Positions 6,791 to 13,708 of a stretch of 21,053 bases of DNA are shown piece after piece. Under the pieces are notes generated by a model, which saw nothing but the letters and a program-made list of their open reading frames with translations, searched no databases and was not told the origin of the DNA. The position numbers were made by a program, and so were the translations under genes. This DNA is from a virus, in the IMG/VR virus record IMGVR_UViG_3300032046_004311, positions 1 through 21,053 of that record, one strand, 5' to 3'. Position 1 is the stretch's first letter; every line of letters begins with the position of its first letter.

Positions 6791-7693
6791 TCAGGACTGA
6801 CGACGAGCGTCAAGGAAATCGAGCATTCCCTTGGCATTGTTGGCGAACCGGCCAGTCGAACCGGCGGCGCCCCCTGGTGACCGCGCCCCAACGGGGACGT
6901 CGACGACGGCGGGGGCAGACTGGCGAGGCGCGTAGCCCAGCGCCTCGAGGCGTCGGGCTTCGCGCTCGTGGACCATTCGCGCTGCCTCGCTGGCGCTGAC
7001 GTCGTTGCGTGCTTTCATCACGGCAATGACGTCGGCGCGGTTGGCGAGACGATGCGTGGCCAGCGCGCTTTCGATTTGCGTCGAGAGTCGCGCCTTGATT
7101 TGCTCGCGTTCAGCCTCTTGCACGAAGCTCTGCTGCATCTCGCGCAACTTCGCTTCGTGCTCGACGGCTAGAGCGTCCGCACGTTCTTTGGCACGCTGCG
7201 ACAAACGGACGTCAGCGAGTTCCTCGTCACGAGAGTCGTATTGGACGCCGTCACGCAACTGCTGTCGGAGACGTTCGTTCTCCTCCTGCAGGAGTTGCGC
7301 GGCTGTCGAATATCGCTGGTTCTCGTGGGCAAGGCGTGCGGATTCTTCGCGTGCTGACTTCACGTTGTCGGACAGTTTGCCGATGCGAGCCTTGAACGCA
7401 GCCATGGGGACTGCGTCAGCCTGTCTGCGTTCGTCTGGTGCGTCGGCGCCCTCGGGGGGCGACTCGCCTTCCTTGCCTGGGGACGTGCCCAGTGAGTCAC
7501 CCGGGGAATCAGGCTGGCCGGAGGGTGAGACCGGGGCCTGGGGGGCTGCAGCGGCACGCTTGGCGGCGATGGATGCCATCATGCGCGACTGGGTGGACGC
7601 CGGCGCCTGGGTGGCGCTGGCTTCCTTGGGGTCGGTGGGCGAGGCCGATGAGGCGCCCAAATCAGCCGCTGGTGCGGCAGTGGTGGTGGTCAT
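6791..7693 (-). CDS. Scaffolding protein
   Basis: A 300-residue protein immediately upstream of the capsid gene. It has a disordered Ala/Ser/Pro/Gly-rich N terminus (1-95), a strongly charged coiled-coil core (about 97-205, for example EENERLRQQLRDG and REMQQSFVQEAEREQIK), a helical region (about 205-255) and a basic C-terminal tail (DARRQS). This architecture, with its position, is characteristic of phage scaffolds that drive procapsid assembly and leave before maturation. The ATG at 7693-7691 is the best start by composition but has no good Shine-Dalgarno. An ATG at 7732 has GAGGGG almost touching it and would add 13 residues encoded in the control-region palindrome. The start is therefore uncertain. 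Confidence 0.8.
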   Translation of the reverse strand: MTTTTAAPAADLGASSASPTDPKEASATQAPASTQSRMMASIAAKRAAAAPQAPVSPSGQPDSPGDSLGTSPGKEGESPPEGADAPDERRQADAVPMAAFKARIGKLSDNVKSAREESARLAHENQRYSTAAQLLQEENERLRQQLRDGVQYDSRDEELADVRLSQRAKERADALAVEHEAKLREMQQSFVQEAEREQIKARLSTQIESALATHRLANRADVIAVMKARNDVSASEAARMVHEREARRLEALGYAPRQSAPAVVDVPVGARSPGGAAGSTGRFANNAKGMLDFLDARRQS

Positions 7694-7732
7694 GTTACAT
7701 AGGTAGCACTGCAACTGCTTATGTGCAAACAT
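7692..7732. promoter_or_regulatory. Divergent control region with nested quasi-palindrome
   Basis: This lies between the divergent starts of scaffold (7693, minus) and the glycine-zipper gene (7752, plus). Arms are nested: ATGTT (7692-7696) with AACAT (7728-7732), ACATA (7697-7701) with TATGT (7720-7724), and AGCA (7705-7708) with TGCT (7716-7719), interrupted by 3-nt insertions at 7702-7704 and 7725-7727. It is clearly more AT-rich than its surroundings. No convincing sigma70 -35/-10 pair was found in either direction, unlike the left-end promoters. It may be a binding site for a phage transcription factor or a phage-specific late promoter; this is inference. Confidence 0.5.
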
Positions 7733-7751
7733 CCCCTCAGTAGGAGGCCAC

Positions 7752-8120
7752 ATGGCGCGACGATTGACCCCCGAAGACCTTGAACTGACAGCCGCCGAGA
7801 AACGCGCAGCCGCAATCCAGGGCGAAGGAGGGGCAGGGAAACGCGCCATCGGCAGCACGATCGGCAACGTGGCCGGCGCTGGCCTGGGTGCCCTGGGCTT
7901 CCTTGTCCCCGGCGTCGGCGCCGTCCTCGGGCCTGCTGCGATGGCCGCGGGCTCGCAACTGGGCGGGGCTGTCGGCGGGATGGCTGGCGATGCACTCGCT
8001 GAGGGTGAACTTGACGCCGCCAACAACGTCCTCGAGGAAGGCGAACGCAAGCGACAAGAGCGCATCGCGCGCTACAAGTTGCGGCAAGACGCACTCAACG
8101 ACCTTTTGAGCGAGGGCTGA
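7752..8120 (+). CDS. Glycine-zipper hydrophobic protein upstream of portal
   Basis: A 122-residue protein starting at the ATG 7752-7754 with a near-perfect AGGAGG 6 nt upstream. Residues about 32-82 are a Gly/Ala-rich hydrophobic stretch with repeated small-residue spacing (AIGSTIGNVAGAGLGALGF, later GGAVGGMAGDAL), able to form tightly packed membrane-inserting hairpins. The N terminus and the C-terminal third (about 85-120) are charged and helical. It is the first gene of the rightward late operon, 3 bp before the portal gene. Similar small Gly-rich proteins next to portal or ejection genes are often virion components thought to enter membranes, but a holin-like role is also possible. No exact family recognised. 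Confidence 0.65.
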   Translation: MARRLTPEDLELTAAEKRAAAIQGEGGAGKRAIGSTIGNVAGAGLGALGFLVPGVGAVLGPAAMAAGSQLGGAVGGMAGDALAEGELDAANNVLEEGERKRQERIARYKLRQDALNDLLSEG

Positions 8121-8123
8121 CCC

Positions 8124-9893
8124 ATGGCAGACCTGCCCCTGACGTCGTCAATCCTCGACGAATTCACAAAGCACAAGCGGCAGGGTGAGCGCATCGCGTT
8201 GCCCTATCGGCAGCTTGGCGAGTTGTGCGAGATGTTCGTTGGTGGTCGGCAGTGGGGCGTCTACAGCGGCCAGCGTCGGCAAGTCGTGAAGGACGCCTGG
8301 TTCGACGACGAGAACGTCCCCCGCTCACACATCAACGTCTGCCAAGGGCTAATGACGACCTTCTCGGCCTTGCTCAACAAGGACCGTCGCAGCGCGCTGG
8401 CGACCCCGACGACGCCGGACGACCCCGAGGACATCTACAACACCGAAATCACGAACCGCGTCATTGACTACGTCGCCCAGGAGCAGAAGACGGCGAGCAA
8501 GATTCACCAGGCAGTTCAGTACGCGTTTCAGGACGGTACCGCCGGCGTCAAGGTGTGGCCTGACGCCGTCAAAGGCGAAGTGCGCTGGTCGCGTCTGACG
8601 ATCCACGACTATTGGATTGACCCCGTCGAGGACTGGCATGACGCGCAGTGGGTCATTTTCGAGAACCACTACAGCGAGGACGACGTTGCGGTCATGTGGG
8701 AGGCCGGCGAGATCGCAGGCCTTCCACCGACAGAACAGGACTACATCAACGCAGCCGGCGAAACGGTCTGTGGCATCGTCGGCTACGAGTACTGGGTTCG
8801 ACCGTCGCGCAAATTTCCTGACGGCTTGTTTGCCGTCATCATCGGGACCGTCGTCGTCGTTCGCAAGGCCTATCCGATCATCGTCAACACCGAGGGGGAC
8901 CGCAAGGAATCCCTGCTGCCGTTGTCGTTGATGAAAATCCGTTTCCGACGAGAGAGTGCCTACGGGATCACGCCGCTTGCCGACTGCATCAACCTGCAGC
9001 GGCTGCTGAACGAGACACACGCGCGAACCATCAAGGTGATGCGCCTCGTCACGAACCCGCAAATTGCGATGCCCAAGCCACTTGCTGACAGCATCGACAT
9101 CACGCGAACCAACACGATCGACTACGATCCGAAGATGGACGATGCGCGGTCCAAGATTTTCGCTGTCGAACTGGGGACGGTCGGGCTCGACCTCTACAGG
9201 TTGCGCGACGACGCGAAGGCGTTCATGTTCGACGTCGTCGGGCTCAACGAGGTGACCAGCGGGGGCGCGGCGCCGACGTTGAGCGGACGCGCGATTGAGG
9301 CCTACTATGAGTTGGACTCACAGAAGAATTCAGACGCCCTCAAGTCGCTCGACGATATGGTGCTGGACGCGTGGCGGCTGTGCCTTGCCGTCGTCCAACT
9401 CTTCTACCCTGCCCCACGCGTCGCTGAGATAGTCCGCATGGACGCGGCTGACGTGTTCACTTTCACGGGCGCCGACGTCCAGGGCAAGAACATCCGTCTC
9501 GAGGCAGCCAGCGAACTTGAGCGACGCACCGACGTACGCGTGGGCAAAGCTGTTGAGAACGCCCAGGCTGGCGTCGGCGGGGCGCAGGACGTTGCCGCAG
9601 CTCAGAAGACAGCCCCGAACGCCGTGGCAAAACAAACTGCGGACCTCGCCGTTCGCACCTATCTGGCCGCTGGTGACGTCGATATCAACGTCAACGACCA
9701 CAGCATCCCGGCGCTGCGGCAAAGCATCGACCGGGCGAAGTCTCGCGCCATCGCGCAAGGGCGCAAGGGCGACTTTGTCGACCTGGTTCTCCTTGAAAAC
9801 CTCATCACCGAACAAATCGAAGGCACCGAACCCGACAACGGGGACGCAGCCCCGACGATGCCCGAAGAACAATCAACGCAGCCCGAGGGCTGA
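8124..9893 (+). CDS. Portal protein (P22-type)
   Basis: A 589-residue protein starting at the ATG 8124-8126, 3 bp after the upstream stop, with GAGGG upstream. The N-terminal region (about 15-75: helical segment, VGGRQWGVYSGQRRQ, then NVPRSHINVCQGLMTTFSALL) and the following helix and sheet order are typical of P22-type portals. So are WSRLTIHDYWIDPVEDWHDAQWV and the central KIRFRRESAYGITPLADCINLQR segment with its long helix. The C-terminal ~100 residues are Ala/Gln-rich, helical, then acidic and disordered. The portal forms the dodecameric DNA entry ring at the capsid vertex and docks terminase. It is encoded on the strand opposite to scaffold and capsid. Confidence 0.9.
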   Translation: MADLPLTSSILDEFTKHKRQGERIALPYRQLGELCEMFVGGRQWGVYSGQRRQVVKDAWFDDENVPRSHINVCQGLMTTFSALLNKDRRSALATPTTPDDPEDIYNTEITNRVIDYVAQEQKTASKIHQAVQYAFQDGTAGVKVWPDAVKGEVRWSRLTIHDYWIDPVEDWHDAQWVIFENHYSEDDVAVMWEAGEIAGLPPTEQDYINAAGETVCGIVGYEYWVRPSRKFPDGLFAVIIGTVVVVRKAYPIIVNTEGDRKESLLPLSLMKIRFRRESAYGITPLADCINLQRLLNETHARTIKVMRLVTNPQIAMPKPLADSIDITRTNTIDYDPKMDDARSKIFAVELGTVGLDLYRLRDDAKAFMFDVVGLNEVTSGGAAPTLSGRAIEAYYELDSQKNSDALKSLDDMVLDAWRLCLAVVQLFYPAPRVAEIVRMDAADVFTFTGADVQGKNIRLEAASELERRTDVRVGKAVENAQAGVGGAQDVAAAQKTAPNAVAKQTADLAVRTYLAAGDVDINVNDHSIPALRQSIDRAKSRAIAQGRKGDFVDLVLLENLITEQIEGTEPDNGDAAPTMPEEQSTQPEG

Positions 9894-9904
9894 GGAGCAA
9901 CCAT

Positions 9905-10279
9905 ATGGCAACGTCTCTAGTCAATCGCGCAGGGTTCGGCATCTTCATCAACGCGGGCGCCGTCTCCGACGGTAGCGCCGTCCTCGGGCTCACTCCCGTC
10001 AAGGTGACTCTCCCCGACGTCACCAACAATGGTGGCATTCTCGCATACGTCCTGATTCGCGTCGTGAACCCGAACGCGGCGGGGGTGGTGCTCGCAACGA
10101 GGATTGTCCCCCGTGGTGCAACTGCCCCGACGTTTGATGCGACCTTTTCCGCAACCGGTGGGCGCCATGTGCTGCCCGGTCAAGTCGACGAGTTCATTTT
10201 AAACTCAACCACAGAGATGTACATTGTCGCCAGCGCCGTCGCCTCGTCGTGGGCCGTCAACTCGCAGCACGTCCACTGA
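9905..10279 (+). CDS. Small beta-rich probable virion protein
   Basis: A 124-residue protein from the ATG 9905-9907, with GAGGAG about 6 nt upstream. It consists of alternating hydrophobic strands (VKVTLPDV, LAYVLIRVVNPNAAGVVLAT, HVLPGQVDEFILNS, EMYIVASAV). The pattern VNPNAAGVVLATRIVP, then LPGQ, then MYIVASA resembles small beta-sandwich proteins encoded next to phage head genes and suspected to be capsid decorations or head fibres. It contains no cysteine and no signal peptide. Position directly after the portal supports a virion role; the exact role is unknown. Confidence 0.6.
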   Translation: MATSLVNRAGFGIFINAGAVSDGSAVLGLTPVKVTLPDVTNNGGILAYVLIRVVNPNAAGVVLATRIVPRGATAPTFDATFSATGGRHVLPGQVDEFILNSTTEMYIVASAVASSWAVNSQHVH

Positions 10280-10321
10280 ACGGCGCCCCCTCGACCATCA
10301 CCATCAGCCGGAGCTCCCATC

Positions 10322-11320
10322 ATGCCGATCCCCCGCCCAAACACGCGACGACCGACAGCCCCGCAAGGCCTGCGTCCCATGGACGACCTTGACGAGTTGG
10401 CGGCGACGAGGATGCCTGCCAAGCCAAACACCGACAGGGCCACCACAGCCCCGCCAGCGAAGAAACCCGTCCAGACCCAGGGGGACGTGCGCGACGCGCA
10501 GCGGCGGGCATCCTATGAGGAGCAGCAGGCTGCCCAGGCGGCGGCGGCGGGGCAGGACTATGACGCCCGGGGCAACCCGTCGGACGCCAACGACGCGAAC
10601 GACAAGCGCGTCGAGGCCGAATACCTGAAACGCAAGAAAGCCAACGGCGGGGACGATCTCGACGAGTTGGCTCGTGAACGGCAGGCGGCGTCACAGGAGA
10701 TTGACGCGCAGAACGCTCGCGCATCCATGGACCAGCGCAGTCGGGCCGGCCTGGGCGGGCTGGGTCTGTCGGGCGCTGCGTCGGCGGCAGCCGGGGACCT
10801 CACCCGGCAGCAGGCCCGCAGCAAGACACTGACTCTGCAGGAGTTCGACCAGAACGCCGAAGACCAAGCGTTCACCGAAGTGCAGCGGCGCGCGGCGCTG
10901 GACGACCTCGAGGACGCAGCCGACATCGACTATGACGGCGACGGGATGGTGGCCGGCGTCAAGGTCGACGCAGACAGCGCCGTCGGCGACGGCAACCCAG
11001 AAAACAACGTCGACGACGTCGGCGCGACGGGATTGGACGCCCAAAAGGAAGCACTCGCGGCTCAGAACGAAATCTATTCCAGCGACGACTATTCGCTGTG
11101 GGATGACAACGCGCAGCCCGGAAGCATCCAGGAGCCCTACAAGTATCGCGGGGGCAAGGACTCCCTCGAGAGCATGCTTGGCGAGGTTGCCCCGGGCGCC
11201 CTGCCGCTGGTGAAATCCGAACAAGACACAGGCAACCCGCTGGACCCCAAGCGCGTCGTCTACACCGACCAGTTCGGGAATAGCTACGTCCTCGGGGACA
11301 GCAAAACGCGGCGGGGCTGA
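10322..11320 (+). CDS. Acidic, largely disordered probable virion protein with DxDxDG motif
   Basis: A 332-residue protein from the ATG 10322-10324, with GGAG about 8 nt upstream. The first ~60 residues are Pro/Thr-rich and basic; a long Ala/Gln/Asp/Arg-rich helical part follows (about 55-200). A DYDGDGMV segment at 203-210 follows the DxDxDG calcium-loop pattern, but position 12 of the loop is Lys, so it is not a standard EF-hand. The heptapeptide DDLDELA occurs twice (21-27 and 111-117), suggesting a repeated docking motif. The C-terminal ~80 residues look more ordered (VVYTDQFGNSYVLGD). No family recognised. Its place among structural genes suggests an internal or neck protein. Confidence 0.55.
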   Translation: MPIPRPNTRRPTAPQGLRPMDDLDELAATRMPAKPNTDRATTAPPAKKPVQTQGDVRDAQRRASYEEQQAAQAAAAGQDYDARGNPSDANDANDKRVEAEYLKRKKANGGDDLDELARERQAASQEIDAQNARASMDQRSRAGLGGLGLSGAASAAAGDLTRQQARSKTLTLQEFDQNAEDQAFTEVQRRAALDDLEDAADIDYDGDGMVAGVKVDADSAVGDGNPENNVDDVGATGLDAQKEALAAQNEIYSSDDYSLWDDNAQPGSIQEPYKYRGGKDSLESMLGEVAPGALPLVKSEQDTGNPLDPKRVVYTDQFGNSYVLGDSKTRRG

Positions 11321-11323
11321 CCC

Positions 11324-11548
11324 ATGTTGGTCAACCGCGCCACCATTCGCCGGCAACTGTCCGGCGAACCACCAGAAGACACCGGCTCACCCGAGGCCCG
11401 CGCCAGCGCCCTGGACGAACTCGGGGCCGATGCGCTTCCGACCGGCCCGGGGCTTCCGACGCCTGAGCAGCGCATCAAACAGGGGCGCCTGTCGCCGCTG
11501 TCGCAGCAGGCGCGCACTGGGCGGGCCTCGCTGCTGGGTGACAGGTAA
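11324..11548 (+). CDS. Small hypothetical protein
   Basis: A 74-residue protein, ATG at 11324-11326, preceded by a GGGGCTGACCCATG junction. It is rich in Pro, Gly, Arg and Leu (EPPEDTGSPEARASALDELG) and likely disordered or helical. Its stop overlaps the next ATG (TAATG at 11546-11550), showing translational coupling to the following fibre-like gene. It may be an assembly factor or small virion peptide. No family recognised. Confidence 0.6.
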   Translation: MLVNRATIRRQLSGEPPEDTGSPEARASALDELGADALPTGPGLPTPEQRIKQGRLSPLSQQARTGRASLLGDR

Positions 11549-12672
11549 TGGCGACTCGTGCGTTCGGCGCAAACGTTGACCGGCTCATCCGCCGGACGAC
11601 CATCGTCTACAGCGCCGACGACATCCGCCGGAACATCACCCTGCGGCTCAACGACGGGCTCCCGTGTGACTTGGAGATGGGCGCCGACATCACGACGGAG
11701 CGAGGATTCACCATCCCTGGTGAGTTGGCCTCGTTCTCGCTTGACGGCGGGACGACGTTCCGGCTGTTTGTCGGCGCCGACGTCGCGTCGCTTTTTGACT
11801 TCAGGGGGCGCGAACTCACCGACGGGAGCGGCCCGTCGAGTTTGCGAAACCTCGCCGTCGTCGTGAAGGCTGGGGTCACGGTGACGACGGCCTTCGTCGT
11901 CCGCCAGACGTTCGCGGCGTCTGACCTCGAATCTGCCCTGACCCTCGACCAGGTGAGCATTGACGCCAGCGCCGGGACGATGGTCAACGTCTTCGGCATG
12001 GGGAGCGACGGCACCCGGGCCCGCGTCGTTGCGACTGGTATGGCCCTTACCGCCGTCGAGAACATGTTTTCGACGGGCTCCAACCTCACGGCGTGGGTCG
12101 GCTGCCGGTTCACCGACATCATCGTTATCGGCATTGGGTTCACCCCGATGACTATTGGCCTCGGGTCGACGTCGCCATCGTTCGCCGAATGCGTGTTCCT
12201 GCGCATCTCGGGCGCCATCACCATCGATACCGGCTCGAACTCCTATGAGACGCTGTGGGCGTCGGTGGCCGGGGACAGCACGGGCGGCTTCATCACCCAC
12301 AACGCCACCGGCGGGAAGCCCCAGACCCTGCTGCGCGTGTCTGGCTTCACGCCGCGGACGTTGTCCGTCGACGACATCGACCTCGACAACATCGCAGGCG
12401 GGGGCGGGGGTGCTACGCCGACGGCTGCGACGATCACCGTCCCCTATGAGATGCAGGAACAGACCGCCACCGTCATCGACGCCAGCGCCACTGCGCTGAG
12501 CAAGGTGATGGTGCTGTGGGGCAACACGGCGGACACCGACGATAACCAGCCATCGTCGAGCAACGTCACATTCTCTGCTGTCGGCGCGGCGGGTTCGATT
12601 TCTGTCACAGTCAGCGACAACGGCGCCGAAATGGTCGGCGGCGTGTATAAGATTCTCTACATCCTCGGGTGA
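11548..12672 (+). CDS. Beta-rich probable tail or head fibre/spike protein
   Basis: A 374-residue protein starting at the ATG 11548-11550 within a TAATG overlap. It has repeated short beta strands with turn residues. Residues about 30-260 look like a right-handed beta-helix (ITLRLNDGLPCDLEMGADIT; later VENMFSTGSNLTAWVGCRF and ITIDTGSNSYE). A GGGGG linker (about 288-292) leads to a C-terminal beta domain (about 295-374) ending GVYKILYILG. Such proteins commonly form trimeric fibres, spikes or capsid decorations that contact the host surface. No catalytic motif is evident. The beta-helix reading is pattern-based. Confidence 0.55.
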   Translation: MATRAFGANVDRLIRRTTIVYSADDIRRNITLRLNDGLPCDLEMGADITTERGFTIPGELASFSLDGGTTFRLFVGADVASLFDFRGRELTDGSGPSSLRNLAVVVKAGVTVTTAFVVRQTFAASDLESALTLDQVSIDASAGTMVNVFGMGSDGTRARVVATGMALTAVENMFSTGSNLTAWVGCRFTDIIVIGIGFTPMTIGLGSTSPSFAECVFLRISGAITIDTGSNSYETLWASVAGDSTGGFITHNATGGKPQTLLRVSGFTPRTLSVDDIDLDNIAGGGGGATPTAATITVPYEMQEQTATVIDASATALSKVMVLWGNTADTDDNQPSSSNVTFSAVGAAGSISVTVSDNGAEMVGGVYKILYILG

Positions 12673-12675
12673 CTC

Positions 12676-13446
12676 ATGGCGCAGCTTTTCGACGTTCGCG
12701 GGAATCCATTCAGAGGCGCGCTCGACGCAATCGTCGGCGAGACAATCACTGACGCTCGATCGCAGACAGTTTCGCTGGCGGCGCTGAACGCGACGACGCA
12801 GATAGACCTGAACGGCGCATGCTCGGTGTTGCTCGACATGCGAAGCGCGGCGTTTACCGGCACTGTCGTCTTCGAAACGACCGTCGACGGGACAAACTGG
12901 GGCGTGATTACCGGACTCAACGGCGTGAACCCGGTCGCTTCCGTCGTCGGCGCCGGTGTCGTCCTCTCGCAGGTTGACCTCAGCGTCACTGGGAGTCGCT
13001 CCTTTCGCGTTCGCGTCTCGGCCTATACCTCGGGGACGCTCACCGTCGCAGGCCGCGCCACGTTCGCCGAATATTCGGTGATCGCGACGCCGTTCCCCGC
13101 GTCGCTCAACGTCACGGCGACGGCTGTCGTGAATACCGCCGTCACTTTGACGATTCCCGCCGCGCCTTCGTTTTTCCACTACATCACCCGGATTCAAATC
13201 AAGCGATTCTTTGTGACCGCTGGTCTTGCGGGCACAACGCCGACGCTCGTGACGACGACAAACATTCCCGGAACCCCGGCGTTCTCGTTCGGCACATCTG
13301 GCGCCATCGGCAGCACGATCGAGGAAGTCGTTGAGCCAGCGCTCCCCATCAAGTCGACGACGCTGAACACCGCGACGACCATTGTCTGCCCCGCGTCGAC
13401 GGACAGCATCTGGCGTGTGAACGTCAGCTATGCGCTGGGGATCTGA
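12676..13446 (+). CDS. Beta-sandwich probable virion protein
   Basis: A 256-residue protein from the ATG 12676-12678. The GGGTGA upstream includes the preceding stop codon (TGACTCATG). The first half carries the widespread phage pattern TGTVVFETTVDGTNWGVITG (about 57-76), typical of Ig-like or carbohydrate-binding-like beta-sandwich domains in phage surface proteins. The second half (about 133-256) is another beta domain, with FFHYITRIQIKRF and DSIWRVNVSYALGI. It lies between the fibre-like gene and the small 13448 gene. Surface decoration or fibre attachment is plausible; the exact role is unknown. Confidence 0.55.
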   Translation: MAQLFDVRGNPFRGALDAIVGETITDARSQTVSLAALNATTQIDLNGACSVLLDMRSAAFTGTVVFETTVDGTNWGVITGLNGVNPVASVVGAGVVLSQVDLSVTGSRSFRVRVSAYTSGTLTVAGRATFAEYSVIATPFPASLNVTATAVVNTAVTLTIPAAPSFFHYITRIQIKRFFVTAGLAGTTPTLVTTTNIPGTPAFSFGTSGAIGSTIEEVVEPALPIKSTTLNTATTIVCPASTDSIWRVNVSYALGI

Positions 13447-13447
13447 C

Positions 13448-13708
13448 GTGGCACTCATCACCGCACCGACACCTGGGCGAATCGTCTACTACACCGACAA
13501 CGACGGGGTTGCGTGGCCTGCTGTCGTCGTCGTCGTGCGAGACCTCGACGACGTCGACCTCGCCGTCTATGTCTCTCGCAGCACGACCGATGTCCTCGGG
13601 GCGCACTATCAGGCACGCGGCGAGCCTGGGACGTGGCGATGGCCGCCAGAGGCATCGGACATGCTGGACGTCGACGACGCAACCGGGTTAGTCGTGGGGG
13701 CATCATGA
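13448..13708 (+). CDS. Small conserved-type phage protein (PGRIVYY)
   Basis: An 86-residue protein with a GTG start at 13448-13450, supported by GGGGAT upstream and a 1-bp gap after the preceding stop. An earlier in-frame ATG at 13430 lies inside the upstream gene and lacks a ribosome-binding site. The N-terminal pattern TPTPGRIVYYTDNDGVAWPA and the later WRWPPEASD resemble a common class of small phage proteins that begin PGR-V-Y/W and end with a W-P motif; their function is generally unknown. It overlaps the next gene by an ATGA junction at 13705-13708, so it is coupled to the nozzle-like protein. Confidence 0.65.
   Translation: MALITAPTPGRIVYYTDNDGVAWPAVVVVVRDLDDVDLAVYVSRSTTDVLGAHYQARGEPGTWRWPPEASDMLDVDDATGLVVGAS

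Noticed and set aside
7690-7755. Sigma70 promoters in the divergent late region
   Set aside because: TATGTA/CATAAG-like -10 candidates were tried on both strands, but none has an acceptable -35 at 16-18 nt.
10928-10966. Complete EF-hand or dockerin calcium site in the 10322 gene
   Set aside because: DxDxDG is present, but the twelfth loop position is Lys and the flanking helices are not evident, so only a partial motif is claimed.
11284-13461. 725-codon open frame on the minus strand opposite the fibre-like genes
   Set aside because: Its product is dominated by Arg/Asp/Gly and low complexity, as expected opposite GTC/GAC-rich codons. The plus strand here holds genes with good ribosome-binding sites and coupled junctions.
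13513-13704. In-frame upstream extension of the nozzle-like gene
   Set aside because: The extension is Arg/Cys-rich and overlaps the well-supported small gene at 13448-13708; the ATGA overlap at 13705 is the natural start.
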